Positions 1-7,189 of a DNA stretch of 20,178 bases are shown here, piece by piece (position 1 is the first letter of the stretch; the number at the start of each line of letters is the position of its first letter). The DNA lies in NCBI GenBank assembly GCA_900553295.1, contig USCR01000028.1, positions 1 through 20,178 of the forward strand, written 5' to 3'. The notes below the pieces were generated by a model. That model searched no databases. It saw only the letters and a program-made list of their open reading frames with translations, and had not been told where the DNA came from. The stretch comes from an uncultured Eubacteriales bacterium. GTDB taxonomy: Bacteria; Bacillota; Clostridia; Christensenellales; Aristaeellaceae. The position numbers were made by a program, and so were the translations under genes.

Positions 1-485
1 CGCGGCACTGCGGGGGCGCCCCGGGCGTGCTCGTCCACATAGCTTAGCAGGGCGAGGAGATAAAGCCTGACCCGGGCGGCATACCCCGGCGCTTCACCGC
101 CCAGGCTTTCCGCAATGCAGTGGAAAAAGGCTTCCACCTGCCGCTGCTGCGGTGGGGGCAGCTGAACGGCAATGCTGGCGTTTTGCTCCAGCAGGGGTAA
201 CCGCATGCCAAAGTCCGCCAGAGTGGCCGGGTCCAGCTCTATGAGAATGCGCTCGTGACGCTCGGCCAGGGTACGGTGCAGCACATTGGTGCCCACAAAG
301 ACAAGGGCGCCCCGCTCCAGGGCATAGCTTCTGCCGTCGATAAAATAGATGCACTCACCCTCCAGCAGATAGTAAATCTCCCAGAAGGTATGGGCATGCA
401 GCACCTTCATTTCAAAGGGGCTGGCCCGGCGAAGCCGTTCCATGCGCATGCCGGGAATCCCCTTGTCAAACAGTATCGCGTCCAT
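1..485 (-). CDS. AraC-family transcriptional regulator, N-terminal part (cut by window edge)
   Basis: The visible 161 residues (start ATG at 485-483) form the N-terminal cupin-like sensor domain of an AraC-type regulator: an early HAHTFWEIYYLLEG segment, then alternating short strands with FIDGRSYALERGALVFVG, typical of the sugar-binding half of these proteins. The C-terminal helix-turn-helix half would lie beyond base 1 and is not seen, so family assignment rests on the sensor half plus context. An AGGAGG ribosome site (498-493) sits 7 nt before the start. The gene diverges from the CHEV-type GH4 glycosidase at 654, with 168 bp between the starts, the usual layout of an AraC activator and its target. 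I infer that it senses a galacturonate-containing sugar and controls that gene; this is not shown directly. Confidence 0.75.
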   Translation of the reverse strand, partial: MDAILFDKGIPGMRMERLRRASPFEMKVLHAHTFWEIYYLLEGECIYFIDGRSYALERGALVFVGTNVLHRTLAERHERILIELDPATLADFGMRLPLLEQNASIAVQLPPPQQRQVEAFFHCIAESLGGEAPGYAARVRLYLLALLSYVDEHARGAPAVP

Positions 486-505
486 GCTTTTTCCTCCTGG
501 TATGC

Positions 506-535
506 AGTATAGCATAGCTTCCGCAAAAAGAGCAA
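506..535 (-). promoter_or_regulatory. Candidate promoter of the AraC-type regulator
   Basis: On the minus strand a TATACT -10 box (511-506) lies 18 bp from a weak -35 hexamer TTGCTC (535-530). The start of transcription would fall near 499, giving a very short leader that begins about at the ribosome binding site. The -10 match is good and the -35 match is poor. Confidence 0.4.
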
Positions 536-566
536 GAAAAGCACAGAATTGCGTGACAAGCACACA

Positions 567-602
567 AAAAGCGGAGAAATTACGCTTTTCTTGCGCTATA
601 CT
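567..602 (+). promoter_or_regulatory. Candidate operator and -10 box for the GH4 gene
   Basis: A TATACT -10 box (597-602) precedes the GH4 gene but has no recognisable -35 hexamer at the right distance. Instead a perfect inverted repeat, AAAAGCG (567-573) and CGCTTTT (583-589) with a 9-bp centre, covers the -35 position. A good -10, a missing -35 and a dyad in its place fit an activator-dependent promoter, probably for the divergent AraC-type protein. Function is inferred. Confidence 0.4.
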
Positions 603-653
603 CAAGGGGATGAAATGCGAACACCCCCTTGGGGTGAAGGAGGAAAAACTTCC

Positions 654-2048
654 ATGCGGTACGAGAACGGCAAGGTTCTGGATTTGAAGATCGCCTATGT
701 GGGCGGCGGTTCCCGCGGCTGGGCTTGGGGCTTCATGACCGACCTGACCGGCGATGGTCAGATGGAGGGCACGGTTCGTCTGTACGACATTGACCGGGAT
801 GCGGCGGAAAAGAACGCGATCATTGGCCGGAAGCTGTCCGAGCATCCGGAGGCCAAGGCGCACTGGACCTATACCGTGGCGGATTCCCTGCAGGAAGCCA
901 TGAATGGCGCGGACTTTGTGGTGATTTCCATTTTGCCCGGTACCTTTGATGAGATGGAGGCGGACGTTCACCTGCCCGAGCGCCTGGGCGTGTGGCAGTC
1001 CGTGGGCGACACGGCGGGCCCCGGCGGTCTCAGCCGTGCCATGCGCACCCTGCCCATGCTGGCGGAGATTGGCCAGGCGGTGAAGGATTATGCCCCCAAT
1101 GCCTGGGTCATTAACTACACCAACCCCATGACCACCTGTATGCGCACGCTGTACACGGTGTTCCCGGAGATCAAGGCCTTTGGCTGCTGCCATGAGGTGT
1201 TTGGCACCCAGAAGCTGCTGTGCGCCATGCTGGAGGATCAGTGCGGCATCACCGGTGTGACCCGTCAGGAGATCCATACCGGCGTGATCGGCATCAACCA
1301 TTTCACTTGGCTCAATAGCGCCACCTATCAGGGCATGGATCTTTTCCCCATGTACCGCAAGTTTGCGGAAAAGTACCATGACAGCGGCTTTACCAAGGGC
1401 ATGGACGACAACTGGATGAACAACTCCTTTGCCTGTAGCCACAAGGTGAAGTTTGACCTGTTCCTGCGCTATGGACTGATTGCCGCGGCGGGGGACCGTC
1501 ACCTGGTGGAATTCCTGCCGCCCTGGTACCTGAAGGACCCGGAAACCGTGCGGGAGTGGGGCTTCGGTCTGACCACGGTAGCCTGGCGCAAAAATGACCT
1601 GAAGGAGCGTTTGGCCCGCCGTGCCCGCCTGCTTTCCGGCGAAGAGGAGCTGGACATGAAGGGCTCCGGTGAGGAAGGACACCTGCTGATTAAGGCACTG
1701 CTGGGTCTGGGGGAAATGGTTTCCAATGTGAATATTCCCAACCGCGGCCAGATCAGCAATCTGCCCCTGAACGCGGTGGTGGAGACCAATGCGCTGTTCC
1801 GCCGGGATAGCATTGCGCCCATCCATGCGGGCAGCCTGCCCATGGGCATTGACGCCCTGGTAACCCGCCAGGTGCTCAACCAGGAGGCTACTGTTCGCGC
1901 CGCCCTGACCTGTGACCGTCAACTGGCCCTGAATACCCTGATGAACGACCCGCAGATGGGTCACGTTTCCCTCCAGGATGGCAAGAAACTCCTGGACGAC
2001 CTGCTGGAAGCTCAGCGCAAATTCCTGCCCAAGGAATGGTTTGCGTAA
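654..2048 (+). CDS. lplD: Glycoside hydrolase family 4, probable alpha-galacturonidase
   Basis: A 464-residue NAD- and metal-dependent GH4 enzyme. The dinucleotide-binding loop YVGGGSRGW is near the N-terminus (residues 15-23), NYTNP is at 154-158, and the metal/catalytic motif CHEV is at 179-182, followed by GINHFTW near 213-219, whose His is a likely second metal ligand. Within GH4 the four residues starting at the metal-binding Cys track specificity: CHSV in alpha-galactosidases and alpha-glucosidases, CDMP and CNVP in phospho-glycosidases, and CHEV in alpha-galacturonidases such as Bacillus subtilis LplD (about 446 aa). That makes release of galacturonate from pectin fragments the best call. 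It has no signal peptide, so acts on imported oligosaccharides. The start at 654 is chosen for the AAGGAGG at 637-643; an in-frame start at 549 lacks this. A terminator follows at 2079. Confidence 0.85.
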   Translation: MRYENGKVLDLKIAYVGGGSRGWAWGFMTDLTGDGQMEGTVRLYDIDRDAAEKNAIIGRKLSEHPEAKAHWTYTVADSLQEAMNGADFVVISILPGTFDEMEADVHLPERLGVWQSVGDTAGPGGLSRAMRTLPMLAEIGQAVKDYAPNAWVINYTNPMTTCMRTLYTVFPEIKAFGCCHEVFGTQKLLCAMLEDQCGITGVTRQEIHTGVIGINHFTWLNSATYQGMDLFPMYRKFAEKYHDSGFTKGMDDNWMNNSFACSHKVKFDLFLRYGLIAAAGDRHLVEFLPPWYLKDPETVREWGFGLTTVAWRKNDLKERLARRARLLSGEEELDMKGSGEEGHLLIKALLGLGEMVSNVNIPNRGQISNLPLNAVVETNALFRRDSIAPIHAGSLPMGIDALVTRQVLNQEATVRAALTCDRQLALNTLMNDPQMGHVSLQDGKKLLDDLLEAQRKFLPKEWFA

Positions 2049-2078
2049 GCTTCCCTGAAAGCAACAGAAATATGACAG

Positions 2079-2116
2079 AAGCCCTCAAGGCGCATCGAAG
2101 CGTCTTGAGGGCTTTT
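2079..2116 (+). terminator. Intrinsic terminator of the GH4 gene (first copy of a duplicated hairpin)
   Basis: A 16-bp stem (including one G-T pair and two closing A-T pairs), arms 2079-2093 and 2100-2114 by position with a 6-base loop ATCGAA, runs into TTTT at 2113-2116. It begins 31 bases after the stop codon. The same stem recurs at 2331-2369. Confidence 0.8.
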
Positions 2117-2180
2117 AGCGTGCTGAAAAAAAGCGTGCTTTTCATGCTCAAATGAAAGAAGAAATTTTTCGGTTTCTTAG

Positions 2181-2315
2181 CTTGCGAGTACCTTAACACG
2201 TATGGGGGCCGAAGGTTTCCAAAGGGCGATCGGAAAGCCCTTGGTCGCGCCCGCAGGCGCGAAACCCTCTGCGTTTGCAAGAACGTATTGCATCACTTGC
2301 AAAAATGCAAAATAC
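2181..2315. other. Highly structured non-coding element in the 344-bp gap 2049-2392
   Basis: No credible gene lies in 2049-2392. Between two duplicated hairpins there is a nested set of helices: P1 CTTGCGAG (2181-2188) with TTTGCAAG (2274-2281); P2 GGTTTC (2214-2219) with GAAACC (2261-2266); inside it P3 AAGGGC (2222-2227) with GCCCTT (2237-2242) and P4 TCGCGCC (2245-2251) with GGCGCGA (2256-2262) around the loop CGCA. P2 and P4 overlap by two bases, so the junction is compact. A further hairpin covers 2285-2315. No convincing promoter or known riboswitch was recognised, and the strand is undetermined. It could be a dispersed palindromic repeat, a small RNA, or a structured untranslated region. 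Confidence 0.5.
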
Positions 2316-2330
2316 TTTGCCAACGGTATG

Positions 2331-2369
2331 AAGCCCTCAAGGCGCATCAAAAGCGTCTTGAGGGCTTTT
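2331..2369 (+). terminator. Second copy of the terminator hairpin
   Basis: Same stem arms as the hairpin at 2079-2116, loop ATCAAAA, with TTTT at 2366-2369. It ends 23 bases before the stop codon of the convergent thiN gene. The T-run is on the plus strand; on the minus strand only two Us would follow, so it is a weaker terminator for thiN. Confidence 0.7.
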
Positions 2370-2392
2370 CCGTATCAGGGGACAACATGGAC

Positions 2393-3028
2393 TCAGGGCC
2401 GGGGCGCATCCTTGGCATACAATAGCATCAGTGCGCCTTCAGCAAAGGATAGCTCCGCCTGCGCCGCTGTCCATTCGTTACTCACGCCCAAGGGAAAGCG
2501 ATTGTTCAACACGGCAGACGAAAGAGGATACTCCACACCTTGCAGGCATACGCCTTTCACTTGGGGCGTGTAGGCCAGCAGGGAGAGCTTCCATCCGGTC
2601 ATGCGCGGCAGGGTATAGCTTCCCGGCAGTAGGATGCGCATTTGATTGCAGCCGCCTATGAGAATGGCTTCTTCCCCGCGCAAGGCCGCATCGTAGAGCA
2701 GCTGCATATTGGATAGGGTATGGTCCAACCGTCCGCCCACGCCCCCCGCCAGCACAAAGGAGCGGTATCCCCGACGCCGTCCTTCTTCCATGCAGCGTGC
2801 GGTGTCCGTGTCATCCTTGTGGGTGGGGAGGGTAATCACGGGACAACCATCCACTCTCTCCCGGGGCATGGAGTCAAAGTCACCAATCACCCCATCAGGC
2901 ACCAGGCCATAGGCCAGGGCGCGCTCATAGCCTCCATCGGCGCACAAAAGCAGGTCTCCCGGCGCCTTGTGTACCTGCTCCGGCGCTTCGCCTGCATACA
3001 GGGGCAGGATGATGATGCACCGTGGCAT
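2393..3028 (-). CDS. thiN: Thiamine pyrophosphokinase
   Basis: A 211-residue cytoplasmic enzyme that transfers pyrophosphate from ATP to thiamine, giving thiamine diphosphate. Family marks are visible in order: CADGGYERAL (29-38), GDFDSM (49-54), the acidic HKDDTDTARCME segment (70-81) that binds metal and nucleotide, and GGRLDHTLSN (98-107), followed by the smaller beta-rich thiamine-binding half. Length matches the family. The start is supported by AGGAGG 8 nt upstream. It lies 73 nt downstream of the ispH-rpsA stop on the same strand, but a terminator sits between, so it is probably transcribed mostly by read-through or from a promoter I cannot identify. No TPP riboswitch was seen in front of it. 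Confidence 0.93.
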   Translation of the reverse strand: MPRCIIILPLYAGEAPEQVHKAPGDLLLCADGGYERALAYGLVPDGVIGDFDSMPRERVDGCPVITLPTHKDDTDTARCMEEGRRRGYRSFVLAGGVGGRLDHTLSNMQLLYDAALRGEEAILIGGCNQMRILLPGSYTLPRMTGWKLSLLAYTPQVKGVCLQGVEYPLSSAVLNNRFPLGVSNEWTAAQAELSFAEGALMLLYAKDAPRP

Positions 3029-3057
3029 CCCTGATTCCTCCTTGGTTTGTTCTATGG

Positions 3058-3085
3058 AAAAGGAGGCAAGCCTTGGCCTGCCTCC
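3058..3085 (-). terminator. Terminator of ispH-rpsA
   Basis: Read on the minus strand, GGAGGCA (3085-3079) pairs with TGCCTCC (3068-3062), with additional GGC/GCC pairing inside, followed by TTTT (3061-3058). It lies 17 nt after the ispH-rpsA stop codon and before the thiN ribosome binding site. Confidence 0.65.
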
Positions 3086-3101
3086 CTATGATTCTATCCT
3101 T

Positions 3102-5111
3102 TTACTCCTGCGCAGGAGCATCCTCCGCCGCGGCCTGATCCGCAGGCATGTCGTCGCCCGCCACGATCTCGAATTCCGCGTCGCCGGGAATCTCGGTCTC
3201 GTAATTGAAGGCCTCATCCTCCAGCACCTGACGGATGCTCAGGCTGATGCGCTTCTTTTCGGGATCAACACTCAGCACCTTGACCCGAACGGTCTGACCC
3301 ACCTGCACGGCGTCCTCCACCTTGGCAACACGGGTCAGCGCGCACTGGGAAATGTGCACCAGGCCATCCAGGCCGGGCTCCAGCTCCACAAAGGCGCCAA
3401 AGTCGGTGATGCGGACAACCTTGCCCTCCACCACGGAGCCCTCGGGATACTTTTCGGTGGCATTGTCCCAGGGACGGGGCTGCAGCTGCTTGTAGCCCAG
3501 CTGGATGCGCTCGCGCTCACGGTCTAGGCCCAGCACCTTCACGTCAATCTCCTGGTTGGGCTGCACCACTTCGCTGGGATGCTTGATGCGGCCCCAGCTC
3601 AGGTCGGTGATATGCACCAGACCGTCCACGCCGCCAACATCCACAAAAGCGCCGAAGTCGGTCAGCCGGCGAACGATACCATGAATGATTTCACCCTCCT
3701 GGAGCTTGTCCCAGGCTTCCTTCTTCTTGGCAGCGGCTTCCTCGGCCATAACCGCCTTGCGGCTGGCTACAATGCGCTTCTTCTGCTTGTCGACCTCAAT
3801 AATCTTCAGCTTGAGGTCCTTGCCCACAAAGTCGGCAATCTTTTCCACATAGCGCTGGGACAGCTGAGACGCGGGTACGAAAGCGCGCACGCCTTCCACA
3901 TCAGCGATCAGGCCGCCCTTGACAGCCTCCTTGCCAACGCCGTCGACATACTCGCCTGCCTCGTACTTGGCCATCAGCGCATCCCAAGCCTTGCGGTTGA
4001 CGATGTTGCGCTGAGACAGCACCACATTGCCCTCGCCGTCGTTGACCTTCACGACCTCCACCTCAAGCTCGTCACCCAGCTTCACATCCTGCTGGGTAAG
4101 CTCGGTGCGCTTGATGATTCCATCGGACTTGTAGCCGATGTTCACACAGACCTCGTCATCGGTGACCTGCACCACGGTGCCGGTTACCGTCTGGCCCGGG
4201 CGGATTCTGACCAGGGTTGCGTCAACTTCAGCCATAAAGCTTTTTTGAGCATCCTCCTGGTTGGTGAGAACCTGTTGTTCCTTGTCGATCATGCGTGTGA
4301 CAACCTCCTTAAGTGACCCATCCGGCGTGGACGCGCCAGCGGTTATTCCTATGAATTCGGAATATATATTTGCAAAGCCTGGCGGAATTTCCGCCGCGCG
4401 CTCTACCAAAATGGTTCTTTCGCACAGCCGCTTGCAGGTGTCGTACAGCTTGCGGGTATTGGCGCTGTGCCGGCCGCCCACGACGATCATCGCGTCGGCC
4501 CGCCGGGCTAACTCCTCCGCCTCCCGCTGCCGCGTTTGGGTAGCGGAGCAGATGGTATAGCGGAGCTTGGCGCCCGGAATCCGTGCTGCCAGGCGCTGCG
4601 TCATTGCTTCCCACCGTGCAGGCGGGAAAGTGGTCTGCGCCACCACCAGCGCCTGATCCATGGGTGGCAGCGTGTCGAGCTCATCTTCCTGGGAGAGCAC
4701 ATACACTGGCCCGCGGGCCCATCCTGCTGTGCCCTGCACCTCGGGGTGCTCCTTCTCGCCCAGGAGAATCACCGGGCATTCCGGCCCGGACTCCGCCTCC
4801 ACAATGCGGTGCAGCTTGTCCACAAAGGGACAGGTCAGATCCAGCACCTGTGCCCCGCACCTGTGCAGCGTTTCCAACACCTGGGGCGCTACGCCGTGGC
4901 TGCGGATGAGCACTTGTCTGCCGGACGCCTGCTCTGCCGATGCGATGGGAGGAACGCCGCGCGCACGCAGCATTTCCACCACCTCGGGATTATGGATCAA
5001 CTCTCCCAGGGTACAGGAAGGTTTTCCTTCCTCCGCCACGCGGAGAGCGACTTCCACCGCACGGCGCACGCCCATGCAAAAGCCCGCGTGAGCCGCGATC
5101 TCGTAGGCCAT
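3102..5111 (-). CDS. ispH-rpsA: Fused 4-hydroxy-3-methylbut-2-enyl diphosphate reductase and ribosomal protein S1
   Basis: A 669-residue two-part protein. Residues 1-280 are IspH, the [4Fe-4S] enzyme that makes IPP and DMAPP in the last step of the MEP isoprenoid pathway. Its three cluster cysteines are C12 (GFCMGVRRA), C94 (LTCPF) and C188 (ICSAT); HNPEVV, SHGV, HPEVQG, TTFP, HSANTRKL and TAGAS motifs are also present. Residues about 300-630 hold four S1 RNA-binding domains (about 303-368, 383-453, 470-541, 557-627), the last two with the DFGAFV and GLDGLVHIS type signatures; an acidic tail follows. The start at 5111 is preferred over 5120 because AAAGGA lies 8 nt before it and the first cysteine then falls at C12, as in E. 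coli IspH. This fusion is known in Clostridia. A terminator follows at 3085-3058. Confidence 0.95.
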   Translation of the reverse strand: MAYEIAAHAGFCMGVRRAVEVALRVAEEGKPSCTLGELIHNPEVVEMLRARGVPPIASAEQASGRQVLIRSHGVAPQVLETLHRCGAQVLDLTCPFVDKLHRIVEAESGPECPVILLGEKEHPEVQGTAGWARGPVYVLSQEDELDTLPPMDQALVVAQTTFPPARWEAMTQRLAARIPGAKLRYTICSATQTRQREAEELARRADAMIVVGGRHSANTRKLYDTCKRLCERTILVERAAEIPPGFANIYSEFIGITAGASTPDGSLKEVVTRMIDKEQQVLTNQEDAQKSFMAEVDATLVRIRPGQTVTGTVVQVTDDEVCVNIGYKSDGIIKRTELTQQDVKLGDELEVEVVKVNDGEGNVVLSQRNIVNRKAWDALMAKYEAGEYVDGVGKEAVKGGLIADVEGVRAFVPASQLSQRYVEKIADFVGKDLKLKIIEVDKQKKRIVASRKAVMAEEAAAKKKEAWDKLQEGEIIHGIVRRLTDFGAFVDVGGVDGLVHITDLSWGRIKHPSEVVQPNQEIDVKVLGLDRERERIQLGYKQLQPRPWDNATEKYPEGSVVEGKVVRITDFGAFVELEPGLDGLVHISQCALTRVAKVEDAVQVGQTVRVKVLSVDPEKKRISLSIRQVLEDEAFNYETEIPGDAEFEIVAGDDMPADQAAAEDAPAQE

Positions 5112-5163
5112 GACAAGCATCCTTTCGAAAAATGCTCTGATTAGAGTTTTTTCGTCACAGAGC
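5112..5163 (-). promoter_or_regulatory. Leader of ispH-rpsA with a small dyad next to the ribosome binding site
   Basis: The 199-bp space between plsC and ispH-rpsA has no gene and no clear sigma-A promoter. Just before the ribosome site GCTCTG (5134-5139) can pair with CAGAGC (5158-5163), or CTCT (5135-5138) with AGAG (5143-5146); the two pairings exclude each other. A separate 6-bp hairpin lies at 5262-5279. These are weak structures, and a regulatory role is only possible. Confidence 0.25.
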
Positions 5164-5310
5164 AGCTATTTCCTGCAAAACCGAAAAACTTTTTTTCACC
5201 GTGATGGGGAAAAAGGGAGCAGCGCCACTTTTTCGCACCACGCCGGGGGCTGATCGTGCCGGCCTGCACAAGCGCAGGCGGGGGGAATAGCGATTTTTCC
5301 CCGCAGCTGC

Positions 5311-5940
5311 TCAGGCCTTCTCTGCTGCCATGGCGGCATAGACCCCGGTGATGCGCTGCAACAGCTGATCGCAGGTCCCCTTGTTCACACCTTGGGCAAT
5401 CAGATCATCCAGGGGAATATCTTGCCCCACATACATGTGCACCAAACGGAAAAGCCGGAATTTCTTATCAAAATATACCGGAACCAGGGGCACGTTGCAC
5501 CGCAGGGCCAGCAATGCCGTACCGCCTTCCAGCTGATCCATCAGCCCCTTATGGTGGCGGGTACCCTCGGGAAAGATGCCCAGGATGCGGCCTTCGCGCA
5601 GGGCACGCATGCACGCCCGCATGGCCTCCATGTCTGAATGATGCCGGTCTACGGCAATCAGCCCCAGATCCTCCAGCACCTTTTTGGCAAGGGGATTGCG
5701 GGCCAGCTCCTTTTTCCCAAGAAAGGCGGTCTGTTGCCCTGGAATACGGTAGCACATGGCCAAGGGGTCCAGCCACGAGTTGTGGTTGCCGATGAGCAAG
5801 TAGGGGGCGGGACGCTTCAGCCGTTCCACATGATGAATCCGCAAGGGAAACAGCGTATGAAAAACGACGTAGGCCAGGCCCCGGGCAATGGTGTAGATGA
5901 TGGACTTCCGCGGCTTACCGCCTGCCACGCGCTCCGTCAT
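5311..5940 (-). CDS. plsC: 1-acyl-sn-glycerol-3-phosphate acyltransferase
   Basis: A 209-residue membrane-associated acyltransferase that adds the second acyl chain to lysophosphatidate, giving phosphatidate for phospholipid synthesis. The catalytic NHNSWLD box (H53, D58) and the glycerophosphate-binding FPEGTR (123-128) are intact, after a hydrophobic N-terminal segment (about 14-34). The length fits the short PlsC group. The start at 5940 overlaps the cmk stop as ATGA and has AAAGGAGG 7 nt upstream; the in-frame start at 5961 lies inside cmk and lacks such a site. The overlap implies translational coupling to cmk. The family also includes acyltransferases with other lyso-phospholipid acceptors, so exact substrate is inferred. 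Confidence 0.9.
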   Translation of the reverse strand: MTERVAGGKPRKSIIYTIARGLAYVVFHTLFPLRIHHVERLKRPAPYLLIGNHNSWLDPLAMCYRIPGQQTAFLGKKELARNPLAKKVLEDLGLIAVDRHHSDMEAMRACMRALREGRILGIFPEGTRHHKGLMDQLEGGTALLALRCNVPLVPVYFDKKFRLFRLVHMYVGQDIPLDDLIAQGVNKGTCDQLLQRITGVYAAMAAEKA

Positions 5941-6614
5941 GCCGACGCCTCCTTTGCCCACTTCACCAGGGTGTCCACCACTTCCTCAAAGGTCAGGGAG
6001 GTGGAGTCCAGCATGCGGGCATCCACTGCGGGCCGCAGGGGGTCCACCGCCCGGCGCATATCCTGGTCATCGCGCTTTTTCAGCTCCGCCAGCACATCCT
6101 CATAGGTGTCCGGCAGCCCCTTTTGCTGCAATTCCAGAAAACGCCGCCGGGCACGCTCCTCCGCCGAGGCGGTGAGAAACACCTTCAGCGTGGCCTGAGG
6201 CAATACCCTGGTGCCGATGTCCCTGCCGTCCACCAGCATGGGCTGTTCCGCGGCCAGGCGCCGTTGCAGCGCTACCATGGCCTGCCGGACGCGGGCGTAC
6301 CGCGCCACGGTGGAGGCCGCCATGCTTACCTCCGGCGTGCGAATCAGGCCGGTGACATCCTCACCCTCTACCAGGGTATGCTGTGCCCCGCCGGTATAGC
6401 GGACATCAACACGCACCTTTTCTGCCAGCGCGGATACGGCTTCCTCCTCCGAAAGGGGGATCCCCTGCCGGAGGGTATATAGCCCAATGGCCCGGTACAT
6501 GGCACCCGTATCCAGATGCAAAATGCCCAGGCGGCGGGCAGCCTCGTCGGCTACGGAGGATTTGCCCGCTCCTACGGGACCGTCCAGGGCAATGGTCAAT
6601 GGCATACGCCTCAT
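5937..6614 (-). CDS. cmk: Cytidylate kinase
   Basis: A 225-residue cytoplasmic kinase that phosphorylates CMP and dCMP, recycling pyrimidine nucleotides and supporting CTP-dependent lipid synthesis. The P-loop GPVGAGKSS (12-20) is near the N-terminus, followed by DTGAMYRA (35-42), DGRDIGTRVLP and the FLTASAEERARRR lid-type segment, all characteristic of Cmk. The start at 6614 is chosen for AAAGGA about 7 nt upstream; an internal Met at 6605 is the alternative. It starts 22 nt after hutP-like and overlaps plsC by 4 bases, so the three form one operon. Confidence 0.95.
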   Translation of the reverse strand: MRRMPLTIALDGPVGAGKSSVADEAARRLGILHLDTGAMYRAIGLYTLRQGIPLSEEEAVSALAEKVRVDVRYTGGAQHTLVEGEDVTGLIRTPEVSMAASTVARYARVRQAMVALQRRLAAEQPMLVDGRDIGTRVLPQATLKVFLTASAEERARRRFLELQQKGLPDTYEDVLAELKKRDDQDMRRAVDPLRPAVDARMLDSTSLTFEEVVDTLVKWAKEASA

Positions 6615-6636
6615 CCTTTCTTCCTTTGTGATGCAA

Positions 6637-7053
6637 TCAAATGGCACGGTGGCCCATGCCGATGCACACCTCGTTCAGGTGAACCAGGCCTATGCCAAAG
6701 AAAACGGCCACAGCCACATGCTCGCCCTGGCGGGCTACGCCGATTTTTCCGCCCACGCTCAGCCCCAGTGCCTTGGTGGTTACCTGGGACAGCGCCTCCC
6801 GGGCCGCCCCGGCCACGGCGCCCTCCTCATGGTGGGTTTCTCCAATCACATGCTCCCGTTTTGCAGCGACCACGGCGCGTTCCACAATCTTCATCACGCT
6901 TTGCACAAACTCGCCGCCGTAGTCCGCCGCCACTCCATGAATCTCCTGCGCCAGGAGCTTTTCCTTGAGCGCGGCTTCCTCTTCGCGGCTGGCGGTCATG
7001 CTGAGCAGGATGGCTGCCCGGGCAACCTCCCGGCTATCCCCTGACACTTTCAT
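6637..7053 (-). CDS. HutP-family RNA-binding regulator-like protein
   Basis: A 138-residue protein of the HutP family, named after the Bacillus antiterminator that binds the hut mRNA leader when histidine and Mg2+ are present. Recognisable segments are GETHHEEGAVAGAAREAL (71-88), the GGKIGVARQGEHVAVAVFFG strand pair (101-120), and the C-terminal GLVHLNEVCIGMGHRAI. The histidines H74, H75, H125 and H135 could serve metal or ligand binding, but I cannot align them with certainty to the Bacillus ligands. No histidine catabolism gene is present; the gene instead leads the cmk-plsC operon. The start at 7053 follows AAGGAGG with a 9-nt spacer. A good promoter lies at 7119-7091. What RNA or ligand it uses is unknown. 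Confidence 0.75.
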   Translation of the reverse strand: MKVSGDSREVARAAILLSMTASREEEAALKEKLLAQEIHGVAADYGGEFVQSVMKIVERAVVAAKREHVIGETHHEEGAVAGAAREALSQVTTKALGLSVGGKIGVARQGEHVAVAVFFGIGLVHLNEVCIGMGHRAI

Positions 7054-7090
7054 CCCTTTGTTCCTCCTTCGGCGCGTTTGCAACGGTTTT

Positions 7091-7119
7091 ATTATACGCT
7101 ACCGGGCAGGGACGCACAA
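7091..7119 (-). promoter_or_regulatory. Promoter of the hutP-like/cmk/plsC operon
   Basis: On the minus strand TTGTGC (7119-7114) and TATAAT (7096-7091) are 17 bp apart, a good sigma-A match, with transcription expected to begin near 7084, about 30 nt before the hutP-like start. The -35 box overlaps one arm of a 7-bp inverted repeat (AAGCCTT 7118-7124, AAGGCTT 7151-7157), a possible operator. Confidence 0.6.
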
Positions 7120-7189
7120 GCCTTTTGCCCGTTTTTTCTTTGCGTATTCCAAGGCTTTTGCATGGGGGAAAAGGGTGTGCCCTGCGATA

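Noticed and set aside
3029..3101. TPP riboswitch in front of thiN
   Set aside because: The 73-nt space holds a terminator and a ribosome site but no TPP-binding core.
7054..7096. HutP-type UAG-triplet binding site in the operon leader
   Set aside because: No series of UAG triplets at regular spacing is present after the predicted transcription start.
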